Below are positions 8,527 to 19,239 of a stretch of 64,000 nt of DNA, piece by piece. Made by a program: the position numbers and the translations under genes. Position 1 is the stretch's first letter. Each line of letters starts with the position of its first letter. Source of the DNA: Cupriavidus pauculus (GTDB lineage: Bacteria; Pseudomonadota; Gammaproteobacteria; Burkholderiales; Burkholderiaceae); NCBI RefSeq assembly GCF_008693385.1, contig NZ_CP044065.1:2294001-2358000 (forward strand), read 5' to 3'. The notes beneath the pieces were generated by a model. The model was not told the origin of the DNA. It did no database searches and was given only the letters and a program-made list of their open reading frames with translations.

Positions 8527-9348
8527 ATGAGTGCCGTCATCACGCCCGCCCGTCACGCCGACGTCCCGCCACCCGTGTTCCGTCCGGGCCCTCCGGGCAC
8601 GCATATCACCATTCGCGGCCTGACCAAATACTTTGCCGGCTGGCCGCTCTACGAGAACTTCGATCTCGACATTCCCAAGGGCAAGATCGTCTCGGTGTTC
8701 GGCCCCAACGGCTGCGGCAAGAGCACGCTGATCAATATGATCGCGGGCCTGATCCCGATCGATCGCGGCGAGATCCTGTTCGACGGCAAGTCGCTCAAGG
8801 ACACGCGTATCGGCTACGTGTTCCAGAACTATCGCGAGGCGATGTTCCCGTGGATGCGCACGATCGACAATATCGCCTACCCGCTGCTGCTCGAAGGCCG
8901 CAGCAAGGCCGAGGTCGATCGCCGCGTGGCGGAGCTCGTCGCATCGTTCGACGTCAAGTTCGATCTGCACCGCTACCCGTATGAACTCTCGGGCGGCCAG
9001 CAGCAGACCGCGTCGATCATGCGCGCGCTCGCGCCGCGTCCCGAGGTGCTCTTCCTCGACGAACCGTTCTCGGCGCTCGACTTCGAGATGACGCTGTTTA
9101 TCCGCGAGAAGCTGCAGGAAGTGTTCATGCAGACGGGCACCACGATGCTGCTGGTCTCGCACGACCTCGAAGAGGCCGTGTACCTCGCCGACCAGATCCT
9201 GCTGCTGACCAAGCGTCCGACCCGCGTCGCCGAGATTCTCGACTACACCGACGCGCGGCCGCGCACGGTGGAAACGCTGTCGCAGGCAAGCTTCGTCGCG
9301 GCCAAGCGGCAGAGCCTCGAGATCTTCCAGCGCGAGGTCAGACGTTGA
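8527..9348 (+). CDS. ABC importer ATPase (SsuB/TauB-like)
   Basis: A 273-residue ATP-binding subunit. Walker A GPNGCGKST is at 59-67, the signature LSGGQQQ at 154-160 (the family usually has LSGGMRQ or LSGGQRQ), Walker B VLFLDEP at 174-180 and the switch His in SHD at 211-213. The motifs are complete, so an active ATPase is expected. It is the third gene of the importer operon, 3 bases after the permease stop. The GntR gene begins 42 bases downstream on the same strand and may be read through. Confidence 0.94.
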   Translation: MSAVITPARHADVPPPVFRPGPPGTHITIRGLTKYFAGWPLYENFDLDIPKGKIVSVFGPNGCGKSTLINMIAGLIPIDRGEILFDGKSLKDTRIGYVFQNYREAMFPWMRTIDNIAYPLLLEGRSKAEVDRRVAELVASFDVKFDLHRYPYELSGGQQQTASIMRALAPRPEVLFLDEPFSALDFEMTLFIREKLQEVFMQTGTTMLLVSHDLEEAVYLADQILLLTKRPTRVAEILDYTDARPRTVETLSQASFVAAKRQSLEIFQREVRR

Positions 9349-9390
9349 AGACAATCGGCGTACACTGATGCGACATTCACCGAGTCAATC

Positions 9391-10122
9391 ATGACCGACG
9401 CCACCCTGACCGACGATCGCGTGCTGCCGGACGATGTACGCACCTCGCGCGCGGACAGCGTCTATGCCCTGCTCAAGCGCGATATCGCGGACTTCCGCCT
9501 GATTCCGGGCGACCGCTTCACCGAGGCGGAGGTCTGCGAGCGCCTGCACGTGTCCCGCACACCCGTGCGGCAGGCGCTGTTCCGACTCAAGCAGGAGGGT
9601 TTCGTCGACGTGAGCTTCCGCGCGGGCTGGCGCGTGCTGCCCTTCGACTTCAGCAAGCTCGACGAGCTCTACGAACTGCGCATGCTGCTGGAAACGGAAG
9701 CTGTGCGCCGCGTGTGCACCATGGATCGCGAGACCATGGACACCGCGCTCGCCGAACTCGCCGCGATCTGGCTCGTCGCGCCCGAGCATCGCCTGTCGGA
9801 CCTCGCCCATGTCGGGGAACTCGACGAGGCGTTCCACTGCGCGTTACTCGACGTGGCCGGCAACACGGAAATGGCGCGCGTGCATCGCGAAGTCACCGAA
9901 CGCATCCGCATCGTGCGGCGCCTGGACTTTACGCGCCAGGCGCGCGTCGATGCCACCTACGACGAGCACGGCGCGATCCTCCGCGCGATCCTCGCGCACC
10001 GCGCCGACGAAGCCACGCGTCTGCTGCGCACGCATATCGGCACGAGCCAGGCCGAAGTGCGCAAGATCACGCTGCACGAGGTCTACCTGGCCAAGAGCCG
10101 CGCACATGGTGGCGCGGATTAG
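9391..10122 (+). CDS. GntR-family regulator, FadR subfamily (FCD domain)
   Basis: A 243-residue regulator with an N-terminal winged helix (about 22-85: DSVYALLKRDIADF, then FTEAEVCERLHVSRTPVRQALFRLKQEGFVD) and an all-helical FCD ligand-binding domain (about 95-225). It follows the ABC importer operon and probably controls it; the dyad at 6557-6570 is a matching operator candidate. The effector is likely the importer ligand or a metabolite of it. The reading frame ends in the first unit of a 15-bp tandem repeat at 10108-10182 in which each unit carries the same in-frame stop position. Confidence 0.92.
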   Translation: MTDATLTDDRVLPDDVRTSRADSVYALLKRDIADFRLIPGDRFTEAEVCERLHVSRTPVRQALFRLKQEGFVDVSFRAGWRVLPFDFSKLDELYELRMLLETEAVRRVCTMDRETMDTALAELAAIWLVAPEHRLSDLAHVGELDEAFHCALLDVAGNTEMARVHREVTERIRIVRRLDFTRQARVDATYDEHGAILRAILAHRADEATRLLRTHIGTSQAEVRKITLHEVYLAKSRAHGGAD

Positions 10123-10182
10123 GGTGGCGCGGACTAGGGTGGCGCGGACTAGGGTGGCGCGGATTAGGGCGGCGCCGACTAA
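10108..10182 (+). repeat. Five-fold 15-bp tandem repeat spanning the GntR stop codon
   Basis: Units of GGTGGCGCGGAYTAG start at 10108, 10123, 10138 and 10153, with a degenerate fifth ending GACTAA at 10168-10182. The unit is a multiple of three and ends in a stop, so the GntR frame meets TAG in units 1 to 4 and TAA in unit 5. On the other strand the fifth unit supplies the TAG that ends the anti-sigma gene (10179-10181), so both convergent genes end in the array. Confidence 0.9.
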
Positions 10183-10952
10183 CTGACCTTCAGCGCGCGG
10201 CCGATATAAAGAATCGGTCCCGTCGGCCGGCCGATCGGCGAGCCCGTCGCGGGCTCGAGCGTGATTTCGAACAACTGGTTCGGTTGTAGCGCCGGAAGCT
10301 TGTCCAACGGAATTTCCACGCGCTGCCCCGGCTGCACGAGACCCAGCGATACCGGTCCCGTCCAGTCATCGCCCTTGGTCCAGAACTGCAGTGCGCGATC
10401 GGGCGGCGCGGCTTGCGCGCCGAGCGGAATCAGCGTGATCTTCTGCGAGGTACTCGCCTGGATCAGCCAGCCCGGCGTCTTGTCGCGCGGTTCCGCAAGC
10501 ACCACCACATAGCGTGGCGCCGGTGGCGGCTGCAGGATCTGCCGGCCGAGCAGCACCGCCAGCACGACCGCGCAGGCGGACGCCCCGAGCGCGAAGCCGC
10601 GCCACACGGGCAGTGCCTCCCACCAGCGCGGCCGCCCCCGGTCGGCACGCACTGGCGGTGGCACTCGGTAGCCGACACGCTCGGCAATCGTTTCCTCGAT
10701 ACGCGGCCACGTCGCGGCATCCGGCTGCACCGGCTCCACGAGCGCCGTCATCGGATGCAGCCTTGCTTCCCATGCCTGCACGCGCGCGGCCAGCTGCGCA
10801 TCGGTGGCCATGCGGCGCACCACGCCCTGCCGGCTGGCATCGGACAGCGTGCCCAGCACGTACTCGCCCGCGAGACGATCGATCTCGTCGTCGTGGCCGT
10901 CGTGGCCGTCGTCGGGCGCATTGTGGTTCGAATCTGGCGGGCCGGCGCTCAT
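10179..10952 (-). CDS. Anti-sigma factor, RskA/anti-sigma-K type
   Basis: A 257-residue single-pass inner-membrane anti-sigma factor. The N-terminal cytoplasmic part (DEIDRLAGEYVLGTLSDASR, about 20-65) is the RskA-type sigma-binding region. One membrane helix lies near 120-140 (GFALGASACAVVLAVLLG), followed by a periplasmic RskA C-terminal domain (PF10099-like). No zinc HxxxCxxC motif is present, so it is not a ZAS-type anti-sigma. The start ATG at 10952 overlaps the sigma stop as ATGA, so translation is coupled and the two are made in balance. The sensed signal is unknown; release by regulated proteolysis is usual for the family. Confidence 0.9.
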   Translation of the reverse strand: MSAGPPDSNHNAPDDGHDGHDDEIDRLAGEYVLGTLSDASRQGVVRRMATDAQLAARVQAWEARLHPMTALVEPVQPDAATWPRIEETIAERVGYRVPPPVRADRGRPRWWEALPVWRGFALGASACAVVLAVLLGRQILQPPPAPRYVVVLAEPRDKTPGWLIQASTSQKITLIPLGAQAAPPDRALQFWTKGDDWTGPVSLGLVQPGQRVEIPLDKLPALQPNQLFEITLEPATGSPIGRPTGPILYIGRALKVS

Positions 10953-11542
10953 TGCATGCACTCCCTTAATGCCTGCAGCCCGCGGCGAATCCATGCCTTG
11001 ACGCTGCCAAGCGGCGCACCGAGGCGCGCGGCGATTTCACTATGGGAGCACCCGTCCAGATACGCGTACATCAGGCTGTTGCGCCGCGGCTCGTCGAGGT
11101 GTTCGAGGCAATCGTTCAGGCGGCCCATCAGCACGCGCGTCTCCCCGGCGTCCGCGCGGCCGACCGAGGCCGCGTAAGACGCCTCCGCATCGATCGCCTC
11201 CGCGGCCTCCTCGTCGGGCGTCACCACCCTCAGGCGGCCCCGCACGACGTTGAGCGCTTCATGCCGGACGATGCTGAACAGCCAGCCGCGCGCGGCACCG
11301 CGCGCATCGTCATAGCTTTCCGCGGCCGTCCAGATCTTCACGAACGCGTCGTGCAGGACATCCTCCGCCGTCTGGCGGTCGCGCACGATGCGTAGCGCAA
11401 CGCCGAGCAGATATGGCGACGCATGATCGTAGAGACGGCGCAATGCCTCCGCATCGCGCGCGGCGCAACCCGCGATCGCGCCCGCATAGTCGAAGACGTC
11501 TCGGACGAACACATCCTGCATGGCCGACATGGAATCGTTCAA
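10949..11542 (-). CDS. ECF-type RNA polymerase sigma factor
   Basis: A 197-residue group 4 sigma factor. Region 2 is around 20-90 (LYDHASPYLLGVALRIVRDRQTAEDVLHDAFVKIW) and region 4 around 140-190 (LDEPRRNSLMYAYLDGCSHSEIAARLGAPLGSVKAWIRRGL). I chose the TTG at 11542 because GGGAGG lies 7 bases before it; ATG starts at 11530 and 11521 would leave that SD 19 bases or more away. It overlaps the RskA-like anti-sigma gene by ATGA, so it is held inactive at the membrane until signalled. The DUF3455 lipoprotein gene lies 102 bases upstream on the same strand. Confidence 0.9.
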   Translation of the reverse strand: MNDSMSAMQDVFVRDVFDYAGAIAGCAARDAEALRRLYDHASPYLLGVALRIVRDRQTAEDVLHDAFVKIWTAAESYDDARGAARGWLFSIVRHEALNVVRGRLRVVTPDEEAAEAIDAEASYAASVGRADAGETRVLMGRLNDCLEHLDEPRRNSLMYAYLDGCSHSEIAARLGAPLGSVKAWIRRGLQALRECMQ

Positions 11543-11644
11543 GACAGCGCCTCCCGCGCAACGCGAACGTCCCGGGGCGGATGCCCCGGACCGGATCTGC
11601 CAACGATCATATCGCGCCAACAGGCGTTTGACGCTGCCCTCCCG

Positions 11645-12202
11645 TCACGATGCGGAGGCTTTCCAGAACAGATAGTCCGCCTGATACTCGACCGTTTGCC
11701 TGGCCCCCGCGTTACTACCGGAGCACGGCGTCCCCGGCGCCGCGCCGCCCTTGGTCGCCACGCGCTGGATATACGTGACACCGGACATGCTCCCACTCCC
11801 CTGCGCGGGGTTGGCCTTGACTAGCTGATGCGGAATATTGCCGGCGCCGGCGGGAGAGACGGCGACCTGCGTGGCGGTGACTTTCGACCCATCGAGGGAT
11901 TCCCAGGTGGCCGGTGGGCCATAGTATTTGCCGACAGTCTTGCCGCTGCGATCCATCAGCGTCGCCGTCGGTCCGACGAACGTCCATTCATGGGCGTCCG
12001 TGGTGTTCGCTTTCAGCTTGCACTCGTAGAGCAATTGCCCCGCGCCGACCGTCTGCATGACCATGGCGTGGCCGGCCGGCACGCGGATCGGTTCCGCCAC
12101 GGCATTGGGTTGTGCGGCGGTACTGGTCATCATGGGCTTGTTCGACGAACACGCGGTCAATGCCGCGGAGCCCAGGATGGTAAGCAACAGCATTCGTTTC
12201 AT
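11645..12202 (-). CDS. DUF3455 domain lipoprotein
   Basis: A 185-residue predicted lipoprotein. The ATG at 12202 follows GGGAG, and the N-terminus MKRMLLLTILGSAALTAC ends in the lipobox LTAC (Cys18), so the protein should be anchored in a membrane facing the periplasm. The rest fits DUF3455 (PVPAGH-like opening, LLYECK, HEWTFVGPTATLMD, YYGPPATWE, DGSKV), a family of unknown function. It is immediately upstream of the ECF sigma gene on the same strand, so it may be a target or a sensor input of that regulon; this is inference from position. Confidence 0.85.
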   Translation of the reverse strand: MKRMLLLTILGSAALTACSSNKPMMTSTAAQPNAVAEPIRVPAGHAMVMQTVGAGQLLYECKLKANTTDAHEWTFVGPTATLMDRSGKTVGKYYGPPATWESLDGSKVTATQVAVSPAGAGNIPHQLVKANPAQGSGSMSGVTYIQRVATKGGAAPGTPCSGSNAGARQTVEYQADYLFWKASAS

Positions 12203-12492
12203 GACGACGCTCCCTCGAGGTGATGTTGGCTGTCGCAACCATGGGGTTGCACTAGCTCTACACACGAGCGGGCCATTTGGATGCAGCGTGCGAAAAATAA
12301 ATCCGTTTCGCTTTCGCGGGGCTGCACCGAAGCGGGGGACACAAAGTTACGCGCACGCGAAGGGTACAGTGGCGCGGCGCGGGAATATCAGGGTTTTCCC
12401 GCAGTCGCAGGACTATCATTGCTCACACGCGGCATATGCAATGCGCCGCCGGAAGCCATCGCCCCCTGCTCCATCGCCCCCCCCTCCTCGCC

Positions 12493-13296
12493 ATGTATCA
12501 AGACACCATCCAGCAGCTTGCCGAGACCGGCGCCCACAAGGCGTCGAAGGCCCGGCTGGCACCGTTCGCCTATCTCGTCGGCGCCATGATGGCCGGCGCC
12601 TATATCGGCTTCGGCGACATCCTGATGTTCTCCGTTTCCTCGCACGTCGATCCGGCCTACGCCCGGCTGATCGCGGGCGCCGTCTTCGCGTCGGCGCTGA
12701 CCATCGTCATCTTCGCGGGCGCGGAGCTGTTCACGTCCACGGCCATGGTGATGCCGCTCGCCAACCTGCGCGGCACGACCGATATCCGCGGCACCATCAC
12801 GGTCTGGTCCATGAGCTGGACCGGCAACCTCATCGGCGCCGCGCTCCTCGCGGCAATCGTGCACGCGGCCGGCGGCGGCGTGATGCTGACCGACGGCGCC
12901 GACGCGTTCTTCAAGGTGGCCCACGCCAAGATGAGCGGAGCACCGCTGGAACTGTTCGCCAAGGGCGTGCTCTGCAACTGGCTGGTCTGCCTCGCGGTAT
13001 GGATGGTGGCCAGAACCCAGAGCGACAGCACGAAGCTCGCGATGATCTTCTGGCCCATCTTCGCATTCGTGGCCGGCGGGTTCGAACACAGCGTCGCCAA
13101 CATGTTCGTCTTCTCGCTAGCCCTGCTCGGCCCGCACCCGGACACCATCACGCTGGCCGGCGCCATCCACAACCTGGTCTTCGTCACGCTGGGCAACCTC
13201 GTCGGCGGCAGCGTGTTCATGGCGCTGGGATATTGGGTCCAGCAGAGCGAAGGCGAACCGCACGCCAAACCCGCGGGCAAGACGGTCGTCCGATAA
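12493..13296 (+). CDS. nirC: Nitrite transporter of the formate/nitrite (FNT) family
   Basis: A 267-residue six-helix pentameric channel for nitrite (or formate). The ATG at 12493 gives MYQDTIQQLAETGAHKASK, matching NirC from enterobacteria. Conserved FNT stretches are GAYIGFGDIL, AGAELFTSTAMVMPLA, KGVLCNWLVCLAVWM and GFEHSVANMFVF, and the length (267 against 268 for E. coli NirC) fits well. No nirBD or nitrate reductase gene is adjacent, so its role here (nitrite uptake or export) is not defined by context. About 290 gene-free bases precede it, containing two short inverted repeats (12235-12250 and 12379-12402) without a clear FNR box. Confidence 0.9.
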   Translation: MYQDTIQQLAETGAHKASKARLAPFAYLVGAMMAGAYIGFGDILMFSVSSHVDPAYARLIAGAVFASALTIVIFAGAELFTSTAMVMPLANLRGTTDIRGTITVWSMSWTGNLIGAALLAAIVHAAGGGVMLTDGADAFFKVAHAKMSGAPLELFAKGVLCNWLVCLAVWMVARTQSDSTKLAMIFWPIFAFVAGGFEHSVANMFVFSLALLGPHPDTITLAGAIHNLVFVTLGNLVGGSVFMALGYWVQQSEGEPHAKPAGKTVVR

Positions 13297-13320
13297 CCAA
13301 CGCTGCGCACGGACGAAAAA

Positions 13321-13352
13321 AAAGGGACTACGATTTCTCGTAGTCCCTTTTT
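13321..13352. terminator. Bidirectional intrinsic terminator between nirC and tRNA-Ile2
   Basis: A 13-bp perfect stem AAAGGGACTACGA / TCGTAGTCCCTTT with a TTTC loop, preceded by a run of A and followed by T. It serves nirC on the plus strand and the tRNA on the minus strand. Confidence 0.88.
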
Positions 13353-13367
13353 CGTACTGCGGTAAGT

Positions 13368-13446
<79 letters not shown>

Positions 13447-13456
13447 TTGGAAGGGC

Positions 13457-16024
<2,568 letters not shown>

Positions 16025-16078
16025 TGGCACGCTCACTTTCGCCAGAACTGGAGAGAGATTTCGCAATCCAAACCGGGC

Positions 16079-16084
16079 ATTGTA
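16079..16084 (-). promoter_or_regulatory. Possible -10 element for rpoD
   Basis: TACAAT reads on the minus strand 55 bases upstream of the rpoD start, in the gap after dnaG. No convincing -35 is found at 16-18 bases, so this is weak. An internal promoter here would uncouple rpoD from dnaG, as in E. coli. Confidence 0.28.
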
Positions 16085-16239
16085 GCACGTCGCTACCCCC
16101 CGGCTTCCTGTCAGGTATGGTTTTCACCTGAAAAATCAAGGCTTAAGCATGACAAACCGGGACCCGGGGCTTGTCGCTTGGCCATCGCGGGCCGCTCTTG
16201 CCATACCGCTACTACCGCCTTCGCCGCCTCAGTCGTCGC

Positions 16240-18078
16240 TTAGTCGTCGGCTTGCGGGCCCCTGTATCCAATCTGCCGTCGCTGCTGAACCTCGGTCACG
16301 AGCCAGCGCAGGCGTGTCTTGTCCGCCTCGTCGGCCGTGCCGGCGATGACGGCCGCCTGCAGCGCGTCGAGTTCGCGTTTCAGCGGCTCTGCCAATAACT
16401 TGTGGACGGCGCCATCGAATTCCAGTGTCGCCGGCTCCTCTTCGATGTCCTCCCGCAACACGGCCGCCCGCGCCGCGGCATAGACCTCGGCATACGGCGA
16501 CTGCGCCAGCTGCTCGCTGAACGCCGCGAAATTCGCGGGCCCCTCGATACCCTCGCAGGCCGCGACCAGGTGCGCGAGCACTTCCGACTCGGGCCGCTCG
16601 TTATCCAGCAGCAGTGCCCGCGCATCGCCGTCGAGCCGCGCCGCGAGGGACGGATACGTCATCAGCAACTGCACCACGCGCTGCTCCAGCGCCGTGGGGG
16701 CCTGCCGGCGGGCTCGCGGGCGCGGCGCCGCATAGCGGCCGACGCGCGACGCATCGCTGCCGAGCCCGCAGATCGCCTCGATTTCCGCGGGAGTCGTACC
16801 CGTGGCATCGGCAAGTTCACGGACAATCTGTAGCCGGAGCCCACCCGCGGGCATTGCCTGCAGCATCGGCTTGGCCTCGAACTGCGCCCGTGCGCGGCCT
16901 TCGGCCTGACGCAGGTCCTGCTCTTCCGTGGCCACCTGCAACAGGAAGCGCGAGAGCGGCATCGCGTCGCGCACCTGCGCGGCAAAGGCATCGGTGCCCT
17001 GCTCGCGCACATAGCTATCGGGGTCGTGCTCGGCCGGCAGAAAGAGAAACCGGATGGTCTTGTTGTCCGCCACATGCGGCAGGCAAGCCTCGAGCGCACG
17101 CCGCGCGGCACGCCGGCCCGCGGCGTCGCCGTCGAACGAGAACACCACGGCGTCGGTCTGGCGCAAAAGCTTCTGCACATGCACGGGCGTGCACGCGGTA
17201 CCCAGCGTCGCCACGGCGTTGGCAAACCCAAGTTGCGCAAGCGCCACCACGTCCATATAGCCTTCGACCACGAGAACGTAGCCGGTTTCCCGAATCGCGT
17301 GCCGCGCCTCGAACAGGCCGTAGAGCTCGGTACCCTTGCTGAAGAGCGGCGTTTCGGGGGAATTGAGGTACTTTGGCTCGCCCTGGCCGATGACGCGGCC
17401 GCCGAACCCGATGACCGCGCCCTTCGTATTGCGGATCGGGAACATGATGCGGTCGCGGAACCGGTCATATCGGCGCGGCTTGCCGTCGGCATCGCGCTTG
17501 TCGCTGCTCTCGATCAGCAGGCCCGCCTCGATGAGGGGCCCGGCGATCGCATCGTCGCGGAAACTGCCGAAGACGGCCTCCAGCCCCTGCCAGTCGTCCG
17601 GTGCGTAGCCCAGGCCGAAGTGCGCGGCAATCTCGCCGGTCAGCCCACGCCCCTTGAGGTACTGCACGGCCGTCTGCGCGCCGCGCAACTGGCGGCGATA
17701 GAACTCGGTGGCGCGCGTCATGGCGTCGGAGAGCGCGAGGGAGCGCGCCTGCTGCTCCGCGCGCTGGGCGGGCGGCAGGCGATCGCGCTCCTCGGGCACG
17801 CTGAGCCCGACGGACTGGGCCAGCTCGCGCACCGCGTCGGGATAGGACTGGCCCGAATACTCCATCAGGAAGCCGATGGCCGAGCCATGCGCGCCGCAAC
17901 CGAAGCAGTGATAGAACTGCTTGGTCGGGGAGACCGTAAAGGACGGCGACTTCTCGTTATGGAACGGGCACAGGCCCATGAAGTTGGCGCCGCCCTTTTT
18001 CAGCTGCACATACTTGCCCACCACATCGACAATGTCGACACGGTTGAGCAGGTCCTGAATAAAGGATTGCGGAATCAC
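16240..18078 (-). CDS. dnaG: DNA primase
   Basis: A 612-residue primase that lays RNA primers for replication with DnaB. The N-terminal zinc-binding domain shows CPFHNEKSPSFTVSP and FYHCFGCGAHG (the CHC2 zinc ligands). The TOPRIM core includes YVLVVEGYMDVVALAQLGF (catalytic Glu) and VVFSFDGDAAGRRAARRA (DxD), with GFGGRVIG before it. The C-terminal part (from about 450) is the DnaB-binding region. Start MIPQSFIQDLL at 18078 is standard. It lies between the yqeY-like gene and rpoD on one strand. Confidence 0.97.
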   Translation of the reverse strand: MIPQSFIQDLLNRVDIVDVVGKYVQLKKGGANFMGLCPFHNEKSPSFTVSPTKQFYHCFGCGAHGSAIGFLMEYSGQSYPDAVRELAQSVGLSVPEERDRLPPAQRAEQQARSLALSDAMTRATEFYRRQLRGAQTAVQYLKGRGLTGEIAAHFGLGYAPDDWQGLEAVFGSFRDDAIAGPLIEAGLLIESSDKRDADGKPRRYDRFRDRIMFPIRNTKGAVIGFGGRVIGQGEPKYLNSPETPLFSKGTELYGLFEARHAIRETGYVLVVEGYMDVVALAQLGFANAVATLGTACTPVHVQKLLRQTDAVVFSFDGDAAGRRAARRALEACLPHVADNKTIRFLFLPAEHDPDSYVREQGTDAFAAQVRDAMPLSRFLLQVATEEQDLRQAEGRARAQFEAKPMLQAMPAGGLRLQIVRELADATGTTPAEIEAICGLGSDASRVGRYAAPRPRARRQAPTALEQRVVQLLMTYPSLAARLDGDARALLLDNERPESEVLAHLVAACEGIEGPANFAAFSEQLAQSPYAEVYAAARAAVLREDIEEEPATLEFDGAVHKLLAEPLKRELDALQAAVIAGTADEADKTRLRWLVTEVQQRRQIGYRGPQADD

Positions 18079-18146
18079 CCGACTGACCGTCCTGATGGCT
18101 TGACCGGCCGGAAAGTCCGGCGGCCATATTATTGGAATGGATGGCT

Positions 18147-18176
18147 AAAAACACTTCGACCGGGCAGCGCCCGGTC
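18147..18176 (-). terminator. Possible terminator/attenuator ahead of dnaG
   Basis: On the minus strand GACCGGGC-GCT-GCCCGGTC forms a perfect 8-bp stem, followed after GAAGTG by five T. The 6-base gap before the T run weakens it. It lies about 70 bases before dnaG within the 282-base gap between the yqeY-like gene and dnaG, so it could end upstream transcripts or attenuate dnaG. Confidence 0.42.
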
Positions 18177-18360
18177 ACCGTGTTTCATTGATGCAATGGA
18201 TTGTAGTGCACAGACAACGGACCGCCCGACAAAGTCAGCATCTGCCGGCAACTTCCGCGAAGCCACCGGCTAAATCGATAAGCATGCTGACTATTACACT
18301 CTGAAGCAATCGCGCGCCGAAGCCATCCGCCCGCGCCCTGGCACCCGCCCGGGACCCACC

Positions 18361-18810
18361 TTACTTGGGGGCGAGCGCGGCTTTTACGAGGCCCGACACG
18401 GCGGTCATGTCCGCGCGGCCAGCCAGGCGGCCCTTGAGCACGCCCATGACCTTGCCCATGTCTTGCGGACCGGCGGCGCCGGTCTCGGTGACAGCCTTCT
18501 GCACTTCCGCGGCGACCTCGGCATCGGACAGGGCGGCCGGCATATAGGCCTGCAGCACCACGACCTCGGCCTTCTCCTTGTCCGCCAGATCCTGGCGGTT
18601 TGCGGCCTCGAACTGCGTGATCGAATCCTTGCGCTGCTTGATCAGCTTTTCCACGACGGCCGTCACGGCCGTGTCGTCGAGCTCGATGCGCTCGTCGACC
18701 TCGCGCTGCTTGATCGCGGCCAGCAGCAGGCGGATCGTCCCGAGACGGTCCGTTTCGCGGGCGCGCATGGCAGCCTTCATATCATCATTGATCTGTGCTT
18801 TGAGAGACAT
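18361..18810 (-). CDS. GatB/YqeY-domain protein
   Basis: A 149-residue helical protein of the YqeY family, related to the tail domain of GatB that contacts tRNA. The conserved opening MSLKAQINDDMKAAMRARETDRLGTIRLLLAAIKQREVDE and the C-terminal GKVMGVLKGRLAGRADMTAVSGLVK are present. The exact role is not known; tRNA-dependent amidation is suggested by the domain only. It is placed between rpsU and dnaG on the same strand, a frequent arrangement in beta-proteobacteria, but a clear terminator separates it from rpsU. Confidence 0.93.
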   Translation of the reverse strand: MSLKAQINDDMKAAMRARETDRLGTIRLLLAAIKQREVDERIELDDTAVTAVVEKLIKQRKDSITQFEAANRQDLADKEKAEVVVLQAYMPAALSDAEVAAEVQKAVTETGAAGPQDMGKVMGVLKGRLAGRADMTAVSGLVKAALAPK

Positions 18811-18831
18811 GGCAGAATTCCGGAAAAATGC

Positions 18832-18862
18832 AAAAACCCGCCGGAGCCTGGCTCCAGGCGGG
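18832..18862 (-). terminator. Intrinsic terminator after rpsU
   Basis: On the minus strand a GC-rich stem (CCCGCCTGGAGCC / GGCTCCGGCGGG, with one bulged A) is followed directly by TTTTTG. It lies between rpsU and the yqeY-like gene and probably lowers downstream transcription so that S21 is made in excess over primase. Confidence 0.85.
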
Positions 18863-18903
18863 TCCTCATGAGCGGGTCCTCGATGCTGACGCGAAACCGG
18901 CGA

Positions 18904-19116
18904 TCAGTACAGCTTTTTCGGCAGCATCTGGCTGCGAATGCGCTTGTAGTGGCGCTTTTCCGCGGCCGCCTTCTTGCGCTTGCGCTCGGCTGTGGGCTTC
19001 TCGTAAAACTCTCGCGCGCGCAGTTCGGTGATCAGGCCCGTCTTCTCGATGGTCCGCTTGAAGCGGCGCATCGCGACTTCGAACGGTTCGTTTTCCTTGA
19101 GGCGAATGGTAGTCAT
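18904..19116 (-). CDS. rpsU: 30S ribosomal protein S21
   Basis: A 70-residue basic protein of the small ribosomal subunit, needed for initiation on natural mRNAs. The sequence [20 protein letters not shown] followed by EKTGL and the Arg/Lys-rich C-terminus ([14 protein letters not shown]) is diagnostic, and length is exact for the family. It heads the macromolecular-synthesis group rpsU - yqeY-like - dnaG - rpoD. A TACAAT read on the minus strand at 19193-19198 is a possible -10 for its promoter, without a clear -35. Confidence 0.97.
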   Translation of the reverse strand: MTTIRLKENEPFEVAMRRFKRTIEKTGLITELRAREFYEKPTAERKRKKAAAEKRHYKRIRSQMLPKKLY

Positions 19117-19239
19117 TTGGCCAAAAAAGAAGGACCGGCGAGGTTCCGACGAGTGCTGCTAGCGGCTGGGCCGGCGGTTTTACGAAGCGCCGATTGTAGC
19201 GCAAGGCCTGTGACGGCGCACGCGCATGGCGGCACGCGG

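Noticed and set aside
10108..10182. A CRISPR-like or minisatellite locus
   Set aside because: The five units are contiguous with no spacers and no cas genes nearby; it is a simple tandem repeat.
12203..12492. FNR/NarL-type site upstream of nirC
   Set aside because: I found two short inverted repeats but no TTGAT-N4-ATCAA-like box.
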